Source of the DNA: Blautia sp900556555
Lineage (GTDB): Bacteria > Bacillota > Clostridia > Lachnospirales > Lachnospiraceae
Strand: one strand, 5' to 3'
Assembly: GCA_964250615.1 (NCBI GenBank)
Contig: CAXUGM010000019.1
DNA: 64,000 nt
A model generated the notes under the pieces. It saw nothing but the letters and a program-made list of their open reading frames with translations. It did no database searches and was not told the origin of the DNA. This document shows positions 1 to 7,703 of this stretch, piece by piece (position 1 is the first letter of the stretch; each line of letters opens with the position of its first letter). The translations under genes and the position numbers were made by a program.

Positions 1-33
1 TAGCTCTGTTTTAAGAGGTAAATATTTAAAGAA

Positions 34-62
34 AAGCCCATAAAATCAATGATTTAGGGCTT
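34..62. other. Hairpin at window start
   Basis: An imperfect inverted repeat with arms AAGCCC and GGGCTT, extended by TAAA/TTTA and TCA/TGA. It is not followed by a T-run, so it is either an inactive terminator or an operator-like dyad upstream of the first ORF. Confidence 0.4.
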
Positions 63-87
63 GACATTATAGGAAGGTGATATCTGC

Positions 88-420
88 GTGACACAGGATT
101 ATGGCGTAGCTGCAATGATTCTTAGCAAAGGAGCCTATGGTATTCATCAGTCAGGTAAGTGGTATACCAATGAGAATATGGATGAGCTTCTGTTGCAGAG
201 GCATATTGCAAAGAAGGTGCGTAGAAGCTCCAAGAAGAATCATTTGAAGGGACCTGCAAAAAGAACCAAGGAAGATGACTTGTATTTTGAGGAGTCGCTG
301 GAGAGGTTAATCAAAACCTATGGTAAAGCAAATGAGGAAGAAATGGGATTAGAACCATGGCGGGAACTGGAAGATGAACCTGTTGGATATGATAAAAGCG
401 ATTCGCAAAGAAGCCGGTAA
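88..420 (+). CDS. Hypothetical 110-aa protein
   Basis: I do not recognise this protein. It starts at a GTG with a good ribosome binding site (GGAAGGTG, about 10 nt upstream). It is hydrophilic: residues 38-62 are rich in Lys and Arg (KKVRRSSKKN), and residues 63-98 are acidic. No membrane segment or catalytic motif is visible. Its 3' end overlaps another reading frame that looks like the tail of a different protein (377-496), so the ORF may be a fusion across a deletion scar rather than an intact gene. It lies at the edge of a stretch with several broken genes. Confidence 0.4.
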   Translation: MTQDYGVAAMILSKGAYGIHQSGKWYTNENMDELLLQRHIAKKVRRSSKKNHLKGPAKRTKEDDLYFEESLERLIKTYGKANEEEMGLEPWRELEDEPVGYDKSDSQRSR

Positions 421-496
421 CCTGAAATATGATTATTTCTTCCCGACGGATGATGCCGGAGTTCCGAAGTCGGATCAGGTATTTATCAGAAATTAG
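377..496 (+). pseudogene. Possible antibiotic-biosynthesis-monooxygenase-like fragment
   Basis: In a frame different from the 88-420 ORF, the sequence encodes a short peptide containing IRKEAGNLKYDYFFP and ending at a stop at 494-496. The EAG(N/C)xxY(D/E)YFFP pattern resembles the N-terminal half of small ABM-fold monooxygenases in Firmicutes. The ligand-cavity half that should follow is missing and the peptide ends after DQVFIRN. This is a weak, pattern-based call. Confidence 0.25.
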
Positions 497-550
497 GGAT
501 AGGAACAGGTTTGATAGATGCCTAGATAAAAAACAATATAGATTTATAAA

Positions 551-594
551 AGAAGAACGGTGAGTCTACTGCTTAGACTTCCGTTCTTCTTTTC
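551..594. terminator. Bidirectional terminator
   Basis: Arms AGAAGAACGG and CCGTTCTTCT form a perfect 10-bp stem followed by TTTT on the plus strand; a run of A/T also precedes it on the minus strand. It separates the first ORFs from the minus-strand transporter remnant that ends at 602. Confidence 0.75.
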
Positions 595-601
595 ATAGAT
601 T

Positions 602-997
602 TTATACTTTGTTAGGGGAGAATAAAAAGATATCCTTTATGGCTTTCCACAGTACTTTGATGCTTTCTGGAAGGGCAAATACCATAACAAGCACAGCTAC
701 AATCTGGTCAAAATATGGAGTGATAAAAGTGAGTGGTGTTTTTTTCAAATACATAGACAGGAAAAAGGCAAGAGCCATTCCCATACTGTATGCAATGTCT
801 AATTTCCAGCCAAGCAATTCAGCTTCAATGGTTGGAGAAGATAAATTGAGGTTTAATCGCTTCATCAAAATAAATATAATGATACTGGCCACACCAAGAC
901 AGCAGTGGAAGAGAGAAACTTGTATGTGATTTACAAGATTTCCTCCAGATAGAAAGGACAACATTAAAATTTGTTTTTCTTTTTTTTCAGTTTTCAT
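602..997 (-). pseudogene. Truncated cation diffusion facilitator (CDF) transporter
   Basis: The 131-aa product matches the second half of a CDF-type cation efflux membrane domain: a helix followed by MKRLNLNLSS, then a WKLDIAYSMGMALAFFLS helix, then TPYFDQIVAVLVMVFALPESIKVLWKAI-like sequence ending in F(S)PN, where family members read LMAP. Intact CDF proteins are about 300 aa. Here the first membrane helices and the cytosolic C-terminal domain are gone. A start codon with an AGGACGTG site precedes it, so a short protein could be made, but transport is unlikely. It fits the general decay of metal-transport genes between 1 and 8,850. Confidence 0.6.
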
Positions 998-1182
998 AAT
1001 TCACGTCCTTTAAAAATAATATAAAAGGTTTCATTTTATGCAATCAAAGAATCATCTCTCTTTTTCGATATAGCGACCATTATACTCCGGTTCTACAGAC
1101 TTGTACAGTTGGAACATTCACAATTTATAGTTTTTTAATAGTAAATTTGCGACCTTAATGAGAAAAAAAACCAATAAGATTA

Positions 1183-1213
1183 TTGACAAAAAAGAAAAAT
1201 TAGAATATACTAA
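1183..1213 (+). promoter_or_regulatory. feoA promoter with TTAG-N6-CTAA operator
   Basis: TTGACA (1183-1188) and TATACT (1206-1211) are separated by exactly 17 bp, a near-consensus sigma-A promoter. The -10 box is embedded in the dyad TTAG (1200-1203)-N6-CTAA (1210-1213). The same dyad occurs upstream of feoB and twice upstream of the DUF2325 operon, so it is probably an iron-responsive repressor site. Confidence 0.8.
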
Positions 1214-1273
1214 CTAAAGTAATCTATAAATAACTTTTGTGCTTTTAAGCGTAAGAGATAGAAAAGAAATGGA

Positions 1274-1501
1274 GTGTATCAGAAGATTATGAATTTGTCA
1301 GAAGCTAAAGAGGGCGAAGAATACATTGTCAAAGGGATTCTAACAGAGGATGAAGAGTTAAATGCATTTTTGTTTTCTCTGGGATGTTACAGCGGTGAGC
1401 CGATTACTGTAATCGCACATCGAAAAGGAGGATGTGTGGTGTCTATTAAGGATGGCAGATATAATATGGATACTGACTTAGCGAAAGCTATTTCAATATA
1501 A
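1274..1501 (+). CDS. feoA: Ferrous iron transport protein A, FeoA
   Basis: This is a small (75 aa) SH3-like FeoA protein, thought to bind FeoB at the cytoplasmic face and support Fe(II) uptake. The family pattern is clear: LSEAKEGEEYIVKGI near the N-terminus, then a LGCYSGEPITVIAHRKGG strand pair and a C-terminal ...NMDTDLAKAISI, matching the 'I.l.kelA..I.V' ending of FeoA. The start is uncertain. GTG 1274 has GGAG directly next to it, while ATG 1289 would give the usual MNLSEAK start but lacks a well-spaced site. feoB begins 81 bp downstream with its own operator-like dyad in between. Transcription from the 1183 promoter is expected when iron is scarce. Confidence 0.85.
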   Translation: MYQKIMNLSEAKEGEEYIVKGILTEDEELNAFLFSLGCYSGEPITVIAHRKGGCVVSIKDGRYNMDTDLAKAISI

Positions 1502-1541
1502 AAAAATGGTGATGTTTGTCACTATTTTTTATGAAAATAGG

Positions 1542-1555
1542 TTAGTTTATACTAA
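1542..1555 (+). promoter_or_regulatory. TTAG-N6-CTAA operator between feoA and feoB
   Basis: TTAG-TTTATA-CTAA includes a TATACT hexamer, as in the promoters at 1183 and 4280. No convincing -35 box lies 17 bp upstream, so this may be a regulator site or a weak internal promoter. Confidence 0.55.
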
Positions 1556-1582
1556 TTAAGAATATAAAGGAGGAGATAGAAT

Positions 1583-3577
1583 ATGAGAATCGCGTTGACT
1601 GGAAATCCAAACAGTGGAAAAACAACCATGTACAATGCACTCACGGGAAGAAATGAACGTGTAGGAAACTGGGCCGGTGTTACGGTCGAAAAAAAAGAAA
1701 GTCCAATCAAAAAAGGGTATTTTGATGGAACGGAAGAATTGGTGGCAGTAGATTTGCCGGGAGCGTATTCAATGTCTCCTTTTACATCCGAGGAAAGTAT
1801 TACAAGCAGTTATGTAAAACATGAAAATCCGGATGCAATCATTAATATCGTGGATGCGACCAATCTAAGTCGAAGCTTGTTTTTTACAACACAGCTTCTT
1901 GAACTGGGGATTCCAGTGGTGGTTGCTCTTAACAAAAGCGATCTTACAGAAAAGAAGAAAACAGAAATAGACGTAAAAAAGTTATCCGAAAAATTAGGCT
2001 GTCCGGTAATTCAAACAGTATCTACAACTTCCGGGCACTTGGGATTAAAAGAGGTTGTGAATCAAGCCGTAGCATTGAAAAACGGTGGTCAGAAAGCTCC
2101 TTATCTTCAGGAAGACATTGATTTGCAGGATAAAGCACAGGTGGAAGCGGCTGATAGAAAACGTTTTGCCTTTGTAAATGAAATCGTAAAAGCGGTCGAA
2201 AAGAGAAAAGTTTTAACGAAGGATAAAAACAAACAGGATAGTATTGATTCTGTACTTACAAATAAATTTATTGGAATACCCGTTTTTGCAGCAATCATGT
2301 TTGGTGTCTTTTACATTTCGCAGTCGACTGTTGGAACCTGGATCGCAGATTGGCTGGTTGGCTGGATTGAAACATTCCAGGGCTGGGTAGCAGGTTTGGT
2401 TGAAAATGCAAGCCCGTTTCTCCAGGCACTTCTGGTAGATGGAATTATCGGCGGCGTGGGCGCAGTGGTAGGGTTCCTTCCGCTCGTAATGGTTATGTAT
2501 TTCTTGATTGCACTTCTGGAAGATTGCGGATACATGGCTCGTGCCACTGTGGTACTTGATCCGATTTTTAAAAGAGTTGGTCTTTCTGGAAAGTCTGTCA
2601 TTCCTATGGTAATTGGTACCGGATGTGCCATTCCTGGAATCATGGCTTGCCGTACCATTCGAAACGAAAGAGAACGAAGAGCGACAGCTATGCTTACACC
2701 ATTTATGCCATGTGGAGCAAAACTTCCAGTTATTGCATTGTTTGCAGGTGCTTTTTTTGCAGATGCTGCATGGGTAGGACCAACCATGTACCTGGTTGGA
2801 ATTGTGTTGATTTTTTTAGGTGCATTATTAGTAAAAAAAATCACAGGAAATAAATATCGTAAATCTTTCTTTATTATAGAACTTCCGGAATATAAAATTC
2901 CAAGCTTGAAACGTGCAACCCTGTCCATGCTTTCTCGCGGCAAGGCTTATATTGTGAAAGCAGGAACTATTATTCTGGTGTGCAATACCGTGGTACAGAT
3001 TATGCAGAGCTTTAACTGGCAGTTCCAGGTGGTAGAAGAAGGTATGGAAAGTACTTCGATTCTTGCATCCATTGCGTCACCATTTGCGGTTCTTTTGATT
3101 CCTCTTGGATTTGGCGTATGGCAGCTTGCAGCTGCAGCGATTACTGGCTTTATTGCCAAAGAAAATGTGGTTGGTACCCTGGCTGTTGTTTATGGTCTTA
3201 CAAATTTCATTGATGAAGATTTTGCATTAGTTGGTGGTGCGAATGAAGTAGCAACGGTGATGGGGCTTACAAAAGTAGCAGCGCTTGCTTATCTGATGTT
3301 TAATCTCTTTACGCCTCCTTGCTTTGCGGCTCTTGGCGCTATGAACTCTGAAATGCAGGATAAGAAATGGCTGTGGGGTGGAATTGCCTTACAGTTGTGT
3401 ACCGGATATGCGGTGGCGTTCTTTGTGTATCAAATCGGTACGTTTGTTACAACAGGAGCTCTTGGATATGGTTTTGTTCCGGGATTGCTTGCAGTAGCCG
3501 TATTTGCTGCAATACTGGTTGTGTTGATTCGGGGAAAAGAGAAAAGATTTAGTGCTGAGTATCGTCTACATGCTTAA
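1583..3577 (+). CDS. feoB: Ferrous iron transporter FeoB
   Basis: This 664-aa inner-membrane protein imports Fe(II), with an N-terminal GTP-binding domain coupled to a membrane core. The G1 loop GNPNSGKTT is at residues 7-15, G3 DLPG at 57-60 and G4 NKSD at 117-120. A helical linker follows, and the membrane domain runs from about residue 230 to the end, with the conserved GYMARA and CGAKLPV segments of Gate motifs. The length is within the usual range for clostridial FeoB. The start at ATG 1583 has AAGGAGGAG upstream. It follows feoA in the same orientation. The dyad at 1542 suggests iron control, and the broken fur-like gene just downstream may once have been part of this unit. Confidence 0.95.
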   Translation: MRIALTGNPNSGKTTMYNALTGRNERVGNWAGVTVEKKESPIKKGYFDGTEELVAVDLPGAYSMSPFTSEESITSSYVKHENPDAIINIVDATNLSRSLFFTTQLLELGIPVVVALNKSDLTEKKKTEIDVKKLSEKLGCPVIQTVSTTSGHLGLKEVVNQAVALKNGGQKAPYLQEDIDLQDKAQVEAADRKRFAFVNEIVKAVEKRKVLTKDKNKQDSIDSVLTNKFIGIPVFAAIMFGVFYISQSTVGTWIADWLVGWIETFQGWVAGLVENASPFLQALLVDGIIGGVGAVVGFLPLVMVMYFLIALLEDCGYMARATVVLDPIFKRVGLSGKSVIPMVIGTGCAIPGIMACRTIRNERERRATAMLTPFMPCGAKLPVIALFAGAFFADAAWVGPTMYLVGIVLIFLGALLVKKITGNKYRKSFFIIELPEYKIPSLKRATLSMLSRGKAYIVKAGTIILVCNTVVQIMQSFNWQFQVVEEGMESTSILASIASPFAVLLIPLGFGVWQLAAAAITGFIAKENVVGTLAVVYGLTNFIDEDFALVGGANEVATVMGLTKVAALAYLMFNLFTPPCFAALGAMNSEMQDKKWLWGGIALQLCTGYAVAFFVYQIGTFVTTGALGYGFVPGLLAVAVFAAILVVLIRGKEKRFSAEYRLHA

Positions 3578-3656
3578 ATCGGAAATCGTCTTCTACTAGG
3601 AAAGTCTGCACCTGGAAAAGGTAAGCGGGCTTTTTCCTATAAAAATAGAAAATGAG

Positions 3657-3834
3657 ATGAATTCTATGAGAAATGATCGGGAAAAGGAAGTTTCGGATTT
3701 TACCAGAACACAAATGAAAAAAGATACGATTCTGCGAGAATTAAGAAAGCGAGGCGGGCGGATTACAAAGCAGAGAGAGATACTGCTGGATATTATTTTG
3801 GAAGATACATGTTCGCGCTGCAAAGAGATTCATT
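3657..3834 (+). pseudogene. Truncated Fur-family regulator
   Basis: The reading frame carries the N-terminal winged-helix start of a Fur-family metal regulator: RKRGGRITKQREILLDIILED followed by TCSRCKEIHY. Fur proteins continue with the DNA-recognition helix (ATVYR) and a metal-binding dimer domain, all of which are absent. After about 60 residues the frame meets a stop at 3837-3839, and the sequence turns into the C-terminal part of a P-type ATPase in another frame. This is best explained by a deletion joining two neighbouring genes. It lies between feoB and the DUF2325 operon, so the loss of a local iron regulator is plausible. Confidence 0.8.
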
Positions 3835-4195
3835 ATTGACGGTGTTCTTGCGGCAGTCATCTGCATTGAAGATCCATTGCGTCAGGAGAGTGCAGAAGTG
3901 GTAAGTGCTTTGAAAAAAGCCGGATTTCATAAAATTGTCATGATGACAGGAGATAGCGAGCGTACAGCAGCAGCGGTTGCAAACAAAGTAGGTGTTGATG
4001 AATATTATGCGGAAGTATTGCCGGAGGACAAGGCAAAATTCATTGAGTGGGAAAAAGCACAAGGAAAGAAAGTACTTATGGTAGGGGATGGAATCAATGA
4101 TTCGGCCAGCGATTGCTGCGATGCTTCACAATATATCTACTATTATGATTAGCCTGCAAAGTATGCAGAACCTTCCGGAAACGGAAGAAGTTTAA
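3832..4195 (+). pseudogene. Remnant of a heavy-metal P1B-type ATPase
   Basis: From 3832 the frame encodes the P-domain end of a metal-transporting P-type ATPase: IIDGVLAAVICIEDPLR, KIVMMTGDSERTA, EVLPEDKAKF and the Mg-binding hinge MVGDGINDS. At about 4108 a second deletion with a +1 frame change removes the segment that would hold the last pair of membrane helices. The true C-terminus then follows in the new frame, AIAAMLHNISTIMISLQSMQ to the stop at 4193-4195. The N-terminal metal-binding, actuator and CPx membrane parts are absent, so no transport is possible. Two independent junctions show stepwise decay. Confidence 0.85.
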
Positions 4196-4198
4196 GAC

Positions 4199-4243
4199 AA
4201 AGGCAGAAGGAGTCGTTTGTGGCTGCTTCTGCCTTTGTTTTTT
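4199..4243 (+). terminator. Rho-independent terminator
   Basis: AAAGGCAGAAG pairs perfectly with CTTCTGCCTTT over 11 bp and is followed by GTTTTTT. It sits 4 bp after the original ATPase stop codon and closes the feo region. Confidence 0.9.
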
Positions 4244-4279
4244 AATTCAATTAATGAGAAATTTACTCCTTAAAAGATA

Positions 4280-4333
4280 TTGACAGAAATGTTCGGTTAG
4301 GATATACTAACCACATAAGTTAGAAAGAACTAA
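4280..4333 (+). promoter_or_regulatory. Promoter with two TTAG-N6-CTAA operators
   Basis: TTGACA (4280-4285) and TATACT (4303-4308) are 17 bp apart. The -10 box lies in GGTTAG-N6-CTAACC (4295-4312), and a second dyad TTAG-N6-CTAA lies at 4320-4333, centred 23 bp further on. Two sites on about the same helix face suggest cooperative repression of the DUF2325-DUF3793-flavodoxin operon. Confidence 0.8.
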
Positions 4334-4350
4334 CCAAAGGAGGTATAGGT

Positions 4351-4632
4351 ATGAGTATTGTAATTGTTGGAGGACATGACCGAATGGTAGCACAATATAA
4401 AAAAGTCTGTAAGGGATTTCAATGTAAGGTGAAAGTTTTTACGCAAATGAGACCGGAACTTCATAAGCAGATTGGTTCTCCAGATGTGCTGGTTCTATTT
4501 ACAAATACGGTTTCTCACAAAATGGTAAAGACAGCACTGGATGAGGTAGATAGTAGCCGTACAAATGTAGTCCGTTTCCATACAAGCAGTAAAAACGCAC
4601 TGACAGAGATTTTGGAAAACTGTTGTGTATAA
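4351..4632 (+). CDS. DUF2325 domain protein
   Basis: This 93-aa protein has the DUF2325 pattern: MSIVIVGGHDRM at the N-terminus (a Rossmann-like first strand and glycine turn), a middle segment with VKVFTQM, then DVLVLFTNTVSHKMVKTAL, a helix and an ending with two cysteines (ENCCV). The biochemical role of the family is not established. It is the first gene of a three-gene unit with DUF3793 and flavodoxin, with 22 and 31 bp gaps, and the whole unit lies behind two iron-box-like operators. That context suggests a role in iron starvation or flavodoxin-based electron transfer, which is an inference. Confidence 0.8.
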   Translation: MSIVIVGGHDRMVAQYKKVCKGFQCKVKVFTQMRPELHKQIGSPDVLVLFTNTVSHKMVKTALDEVDSSRTNVVRFHTSSKNALTEILENCCV

Positions 4633-4654
4633 AAAGTTAAGGAGGGTCTAAAGG

Positions 4655-5209
4655 ATGCTATTTGAAAAATTATTGATTGCGCATTGCTCACCAACTCTTG
4701 CATCCTTGAAAATTGCAAATTTGTTTTCTTGTCCTTTTACCACAGAGCAAGAACTTTCAGATTGTGTACAGTACTGGAACGAGCAAATGAAAAAAACGGG
4801 AATTTGTTTAGAAATCTTACGGAAAGGAAGACGGCATGCTTTGATTTATGTTTTTCGTAGTTCAGAATTGAAAGAAAGATTAGAAGATAGAGCGGTGGTT
4901 CGATTTTTAGGTGCTTATGGATATAAAAATATGGAACTTTCTAGTGCACTGAAGCATCTAAAAGAACGCCTACAGGAAAATTCAGAATTTCCGCATGAGA
5001 TTGGTATTTTTTTGGGCTACCCACTGGAAGATGTCATTGGATTTATTGATAATCATGGGAAAAATTTTCAAGTTTCTGGTTTGTGGAAGGTGTATGGAGA
5101 CAAAGAGAAAGCAGTGCAGCAATTTGGAAGATATAAAAAGTGTACCGATCTTTATTTACGTTTGTGGAATCATGGAAAGAGTGTTCGGCAGCTAACAGTG
5201 GCAGCTTGA
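4655..5209 (+). CDS. DUF3793 family protein
   Basis: This is a 184-aa soluble protein of the DUF3793 family, which is common in Clostridia and of unknown function. Visible family features are the opening LLIAHCSPTLASLKIANLFSC with a conserved HCSPTL, a LEILRKGRRHALIYVFR strand, and the C-terminal EIGIFLGYPLEDVIGFI...W KVYGDKEKA block. AAGGAGGG lies a proper distance from ATG 4655. The gene sits between DUF2325 and a flavodoxin, an arrangement recurrent next to iron genes in Lachnospiraceae as far as I recall. It may handle a small metabolite or cofactor linked to iron stress, but nothing in the sequence proves a reaction. Confidence 0.8.
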   Translation: MLFEKLLIAHCSPTLASLKIANLFSCPFTTEQELSDCVQYWNEQMKKTGICLEILRKGRRHALIYVFRSSELKERLEDRAVVRFLGAYGYKNMELSSALKHLKERLQENSEFPHEIGIFLGYPLEDVIGFIDNHGKNFQVSGLWKVYGDKEKAVQQFGRYKKCTDLYLRLWNHGKSVRQLTVAA

Positions 5210-5240
5210 CATAAAAGAAAACTTATTAGGAGGAAGAACA

Positions 5241-5675
5241 ATGAGGAAAGCAGTGGTTGTATATTGGAGTGGAACTGGAAATACAGAAGCAATGGCATCA
5301 GCGGTTTTACAGGGAATTAAGAAAAAAGGGGCAGAGGGTGTCCTGTATTCTTGTGATGAATTTGATGAGGATTTAGTAAAAGAATATGATGGAGTGGCGT
5401 TTGGCTGCCCTGCCATGGGGGATGAAGTTTTAGAAGAAAGTGAATTTGAGCCGATGTTTGAAGCTTGCCTGGGAACATTGAAAAACAAAAAGGTGGTGCT
5501 GTTTGGTTCCTACGGATGGGGAGACGGAGAATGGATGAGAAACTGGGAAGACAGATGTAAAGAAGTAGGGATTTCTTTGGTGGCTGAAGGACTTATATGG
5601 AATGAAATGCCGGATGAAGAAGGAATCGTACAGTGTGAAAAGCTGGGTGAAGAATTGGCGGAACAAATCCTCTAG
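5241..5675 (+). CDS. Flavodoxin
   Basis: A 144-aa short-chain flavodoxin, an FMN protein that replaces ferredoxin as low-potential electron carrier when iron is short. The phosphate-binding loop WSGTGNTEAM (residues 9-18), the loop FGCPAMGDE in the middle and FGSYGWGDGEW (about 90-100), which brackets the isoalloxazine ring, are all present and intact. AGGAGG is 7-8 nt upstream of ATG 5241. It ends the DUF2325-DUF3793 operon. Control by the TTAG-N6-CTAA promoter at 4280 would make it iron-repressed, matching the known behaviour of flavodoxins. Confidence 0.93.
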   Translation: MRKAVVVYWSGTGNTEAMASAVLQGIKKKGAEGVLYSCDEFDEDLVKEYDGVAFGCPAMGDEVLEESEFEPMFEACLGTLKNKKVVLFGSYGWGDGEWMRNWEDRCKEVGISLVAEGLIWNEMPDEEGIVQCEKLGEELAEQIL

Positions 5676-5804
5676 ATAAGGTCGTAATCCATGTTGTTTT
5701 TGTGTTGATTTTACAGGAATCCGCTTTTGAGTTTTACATAGAAGGTTTATACTATCATATGAAAGCAGAATATGTGAGACAATATATAGAGAGGTATAAA
5801 ATAT

Positions 5805-6614
5805 TTGAATACAAGTACAACAATTGATTTTAATGAGAAAAAAGGCTTTATCTGTGATATGGATGGTGTCATCTATCACGGGAATAAAATATTACCAAAT
5901 GTAGCAGAGTTTATTCAATGGCTGCAAGAAGAAAAGAAACAATTTCTTTTTTTGACAAATAATAGCGGATATACACCACGGGAATTGAATCAGAAACTGG
6001 CACGTATGGGATTGGATGTCCCGGAGGAACATTTTTATACAAGTGCCCTAGCTACAGCAGCTTTTTTAAAAGAACAGGCTCCCGGCTGTTCAGCCTTTGT
6101 CATAGGAGAGGCAGGACTTTTTAATGCACTGTACGATGTAGGGATTACGATGAATGATGTGAATCCGGATTATGTGGTGGTCGGAGAAGGCCGATCCTAT
6201 TCCTTGGATACCCTGACAAAAGCTACCAATCTTGTTTTAAAGGGCGCAAAACTGATAGGGGCGAATTCAGATGTTTCTGGACCGATTGAAAATGGAATTG
6301 CTCCGGCTTGCCGTGCCTTGGTTGCACCCATCGAGATGGCTACCGGGACACAGGCCTATTTTTGCGGGAAACCGAATCCTCTCATGATGCGTACAGGATT
6401 AAATCTTCTTGGATGTCATTCAGCAGAAGCTGTCATGGTCGGAGACCGCATGGATACGGATGTGATTTCAGGTATGGAAAGCGGAATGTCTACCGTATTG
6501 GTGCTTTCCGGCGTTTCTACCAGAGAAAACATCAGGCATTATGCCTACCGGCCAACCATGATATTAAATGGCGTAGGAGATATTCCGGCCATAGCACGCA
6601 AAGAGAAAAAATGA
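5805..6614 (+). CDS. HAD-IIA family sugar/nucleotide phosphatase (NagD-like)
   Basis: The 269-aa protein is a haloacid-dehalogenase superfamily phosphatase of subfamily IIA. Motif I CDMDGVIY (residues 18-25) carries the nucleophile Asp, motif II is LTNNSG (about 50), Lys in the GKPNP segment is motif III, and VGDRMDTD is the metal-binding motif IV. A C2 cap domain lies between motifs II and III. Substrates of such enzymes are usually small phosphoesters such as nucleotides or sugar phosphates; the specific one cannot be read here. Translation seems to start at TTG 5805 behind GAGAGG. It appears to be a monocistronic gene with a terminator at 6630. Confidence 0.85.
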   Translation: MNTSTTIDFNEKKGFICDMDGVIYHGNKILPNVAEFIQWLQEEKKQFLFLTNNSGYTPRELNQKLARMGLDVPEEHFYTSALATAAFLKEQAPGCSAFVIGEAGLFNALYDVGITMNDVNPDYVVVGEGRSYSLDTLTKATNLVLKGAKLIGANSDVSGPIENGIAPACRALVAPIEMATGTQAYFCGKPNPLMMRTGLNLLGCHSAEAVMVGDRMDTDVISGMESGMSTVLVLSGVSTRENIRHYAYRPTMILNGVGDIPAIARKEKK

Positions 6615-6629
6615 TGAATTTTTGTAAGG

Positions 6630-6663
6630 AAGGACAGAGTCAAAAAGCGGCTCTGTCCTTTTT
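6630..6663 (+). terminator. Rho-independent terminator
   Basis: GGACAGAG(TC) pairs with (GG)CTCTGTCC around an AAAAAGC loop and is followed by TTTTTG, 16 bp after the HAD phosphatase stop. Confidence 0.85.
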
Positions 6664-6701
6664 GCGGTATAAGAAAAAATCTGTCCGAATACTGGATACT
6701 A

Positions 6702-6751
6702 TTGACAAAACACCTACATGGTGATATGGTTAGTTACATAAGTAATGAACC
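6702..6751 (+). promoter_or_regulatory. Promoter and YtrA-type operator of the GntR-ABC unit
   Basis: TTGACA (6702-6707) and TATGGT (6725-6730) are 17 bp apart. The 24-bp dyad GGTTAGTTAC-ATAA-GTAATGAACC (6728-6751) overlaps the -10 and start region. Its GTTnnTTAC/GTAAnnAAC arms match the shape of YtrA-subfamily GntR operators, so the adjacent regulator probably represses itself here. Confidence 0.75.
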
Positions 6752-6791
6752 AATAAAGTTGTGAAAAAGAAAGATAGAACGGGGTGAGAAT

Positions 6792-7172
6792 TTGCAGGAA
6801 CTTTTGAATCAGGAAAAATCGATTTATATTCAAATTAAAGAAATGATAGAGATGGATATTTTAAGAGACATTCTTTTGGAGGAGGAACGTGTGCCCAGCA
6901 CCAATGAGCTGGCAAAATTATATGCAATCAATCCGGCTACTGCGGCAAAAGGAATCAATTTACTGGTAGATGAAGGTGTTTTATATAAGAAAAGGGGAAT
7001 TGGGATGTTTGTGACAGCGGGTGCAAAGAAAATGATTCAGACAAAAAGAAAAAAAGGATTCTTTGAAACTTATGTAAAAGGAATGCTTACAGAAGCAGCC
7101 AGTCTTGGAATTACAAAAGAGGATTTAATCCAAATGATTTTATCAGAGAAAGGGGAGGAAGACCATGAATAA
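6792..7172 (+). CDS. GntR family (YtrA type) transcriptional regulator
   Basis: This 126-aa regulator starts at TTG 6792 behind GGGGTGAG. It has a GntR winged helix: SIYIQIKEMIEMDIL at the start, ERVPSTNELAKLYAINPATAAKGINLLVDEGVLYKKRGIGMFV in the middle, then only a short dimerisation tail of about 45 residues. That short tail is typical of the YtrA subfamily, which usually controls a downstream ABC transporter. The gene overlaps the next one, an ABC ATPase remnant, by 8 bp, so they form one transcript. The operator at 6728 suggests autorepression. The effector is not known. Because its targets are broken, the regulator may now have little to control. Confidence 0.85.
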   Translation: MQELLNQEKSIYIQIKEMIEMDILRDILLEEERVPSTNELAKLYAINPATAAKGINLLVDEGVLYKKRGIGMFVTAGAKKMIQTKRKKGFFETYVKGMLTEAASLGITKEDLIQMILSEKGEEDHE

Positions 7173-7703
7173 CAAAAAACTGATATGTAGCGGAATCACG
7201 AAAAAATATGGAAAGAAAGAGGTTCTGCACAAGGTGGATCTGGAATTGGAACCAGGGAAAATATACGGACTGATTGGCCGCAATGGAGCAGGTAAGACTA
7301 CACTTTTGTCCATTCTGTCTGCACAGAATCCCACTACCCAGGGGCAGGTGCTTTTAGGGGAGACTCCTGTGTGGGAGAACCAGGAGGCACTGAAACATAT
7401 TTATTTTTCCAGGGAGATTAATCCCAATTGATATTTCTTCATGAGGGAGAAATTTTACTGAAAGAAAACACGCAGGAATTACTGGAGCACTGTGTATATG
7501 TCAGCGGAAAAACAGAGGCTGTGGAAGAAGCAGTGAAGGGAAAAGAGATACATGCAAGACAAATACTGGGAAGAAGCCAGGGAGTCATGGTGCGTTTAAA
7601 AGAAGAGGAACAAATACTTCAAGATGGGCAGATTACCCTACAGCATATGAACCTTCAGAAGATTTTTGTATCACTTTGCAGCGGGGAGGATGAGGCAGTA
7701 TGA
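7165..7703 (+). pseudogene. ABC transporter ATP-binding protein with internal deletion
   Basis: The 5' part encodes an ABC ATPase start with Walker A GRNGAGKTT (about residues 37-45) and runs to FSREINPN, the Q-loop region, then stops at 7429-7431. The sequence resumes in another frame with IFLHEGEILLKENTQELLE, the usual C-terminal segment after the H-loop. The signature motif, Walker B, D-loop and switch histidine, roughly 120 residues, are missing. The junction lies at about 7427, within AATCCCAATTGATATTTC. ATP hydrolysis is impossible without those motifs. The gene overlaps the GntR gene upstream and the permease gene downstream, so the original operon order is preserved. Confidence 0.88.

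Noticed and set aside
2311..2943. Minus-strand 210-aa ORF inside feoB
   Set aside because: It is a shadow frame antisense to the conserved membrane domain of FeoB, with no family features or own start site.
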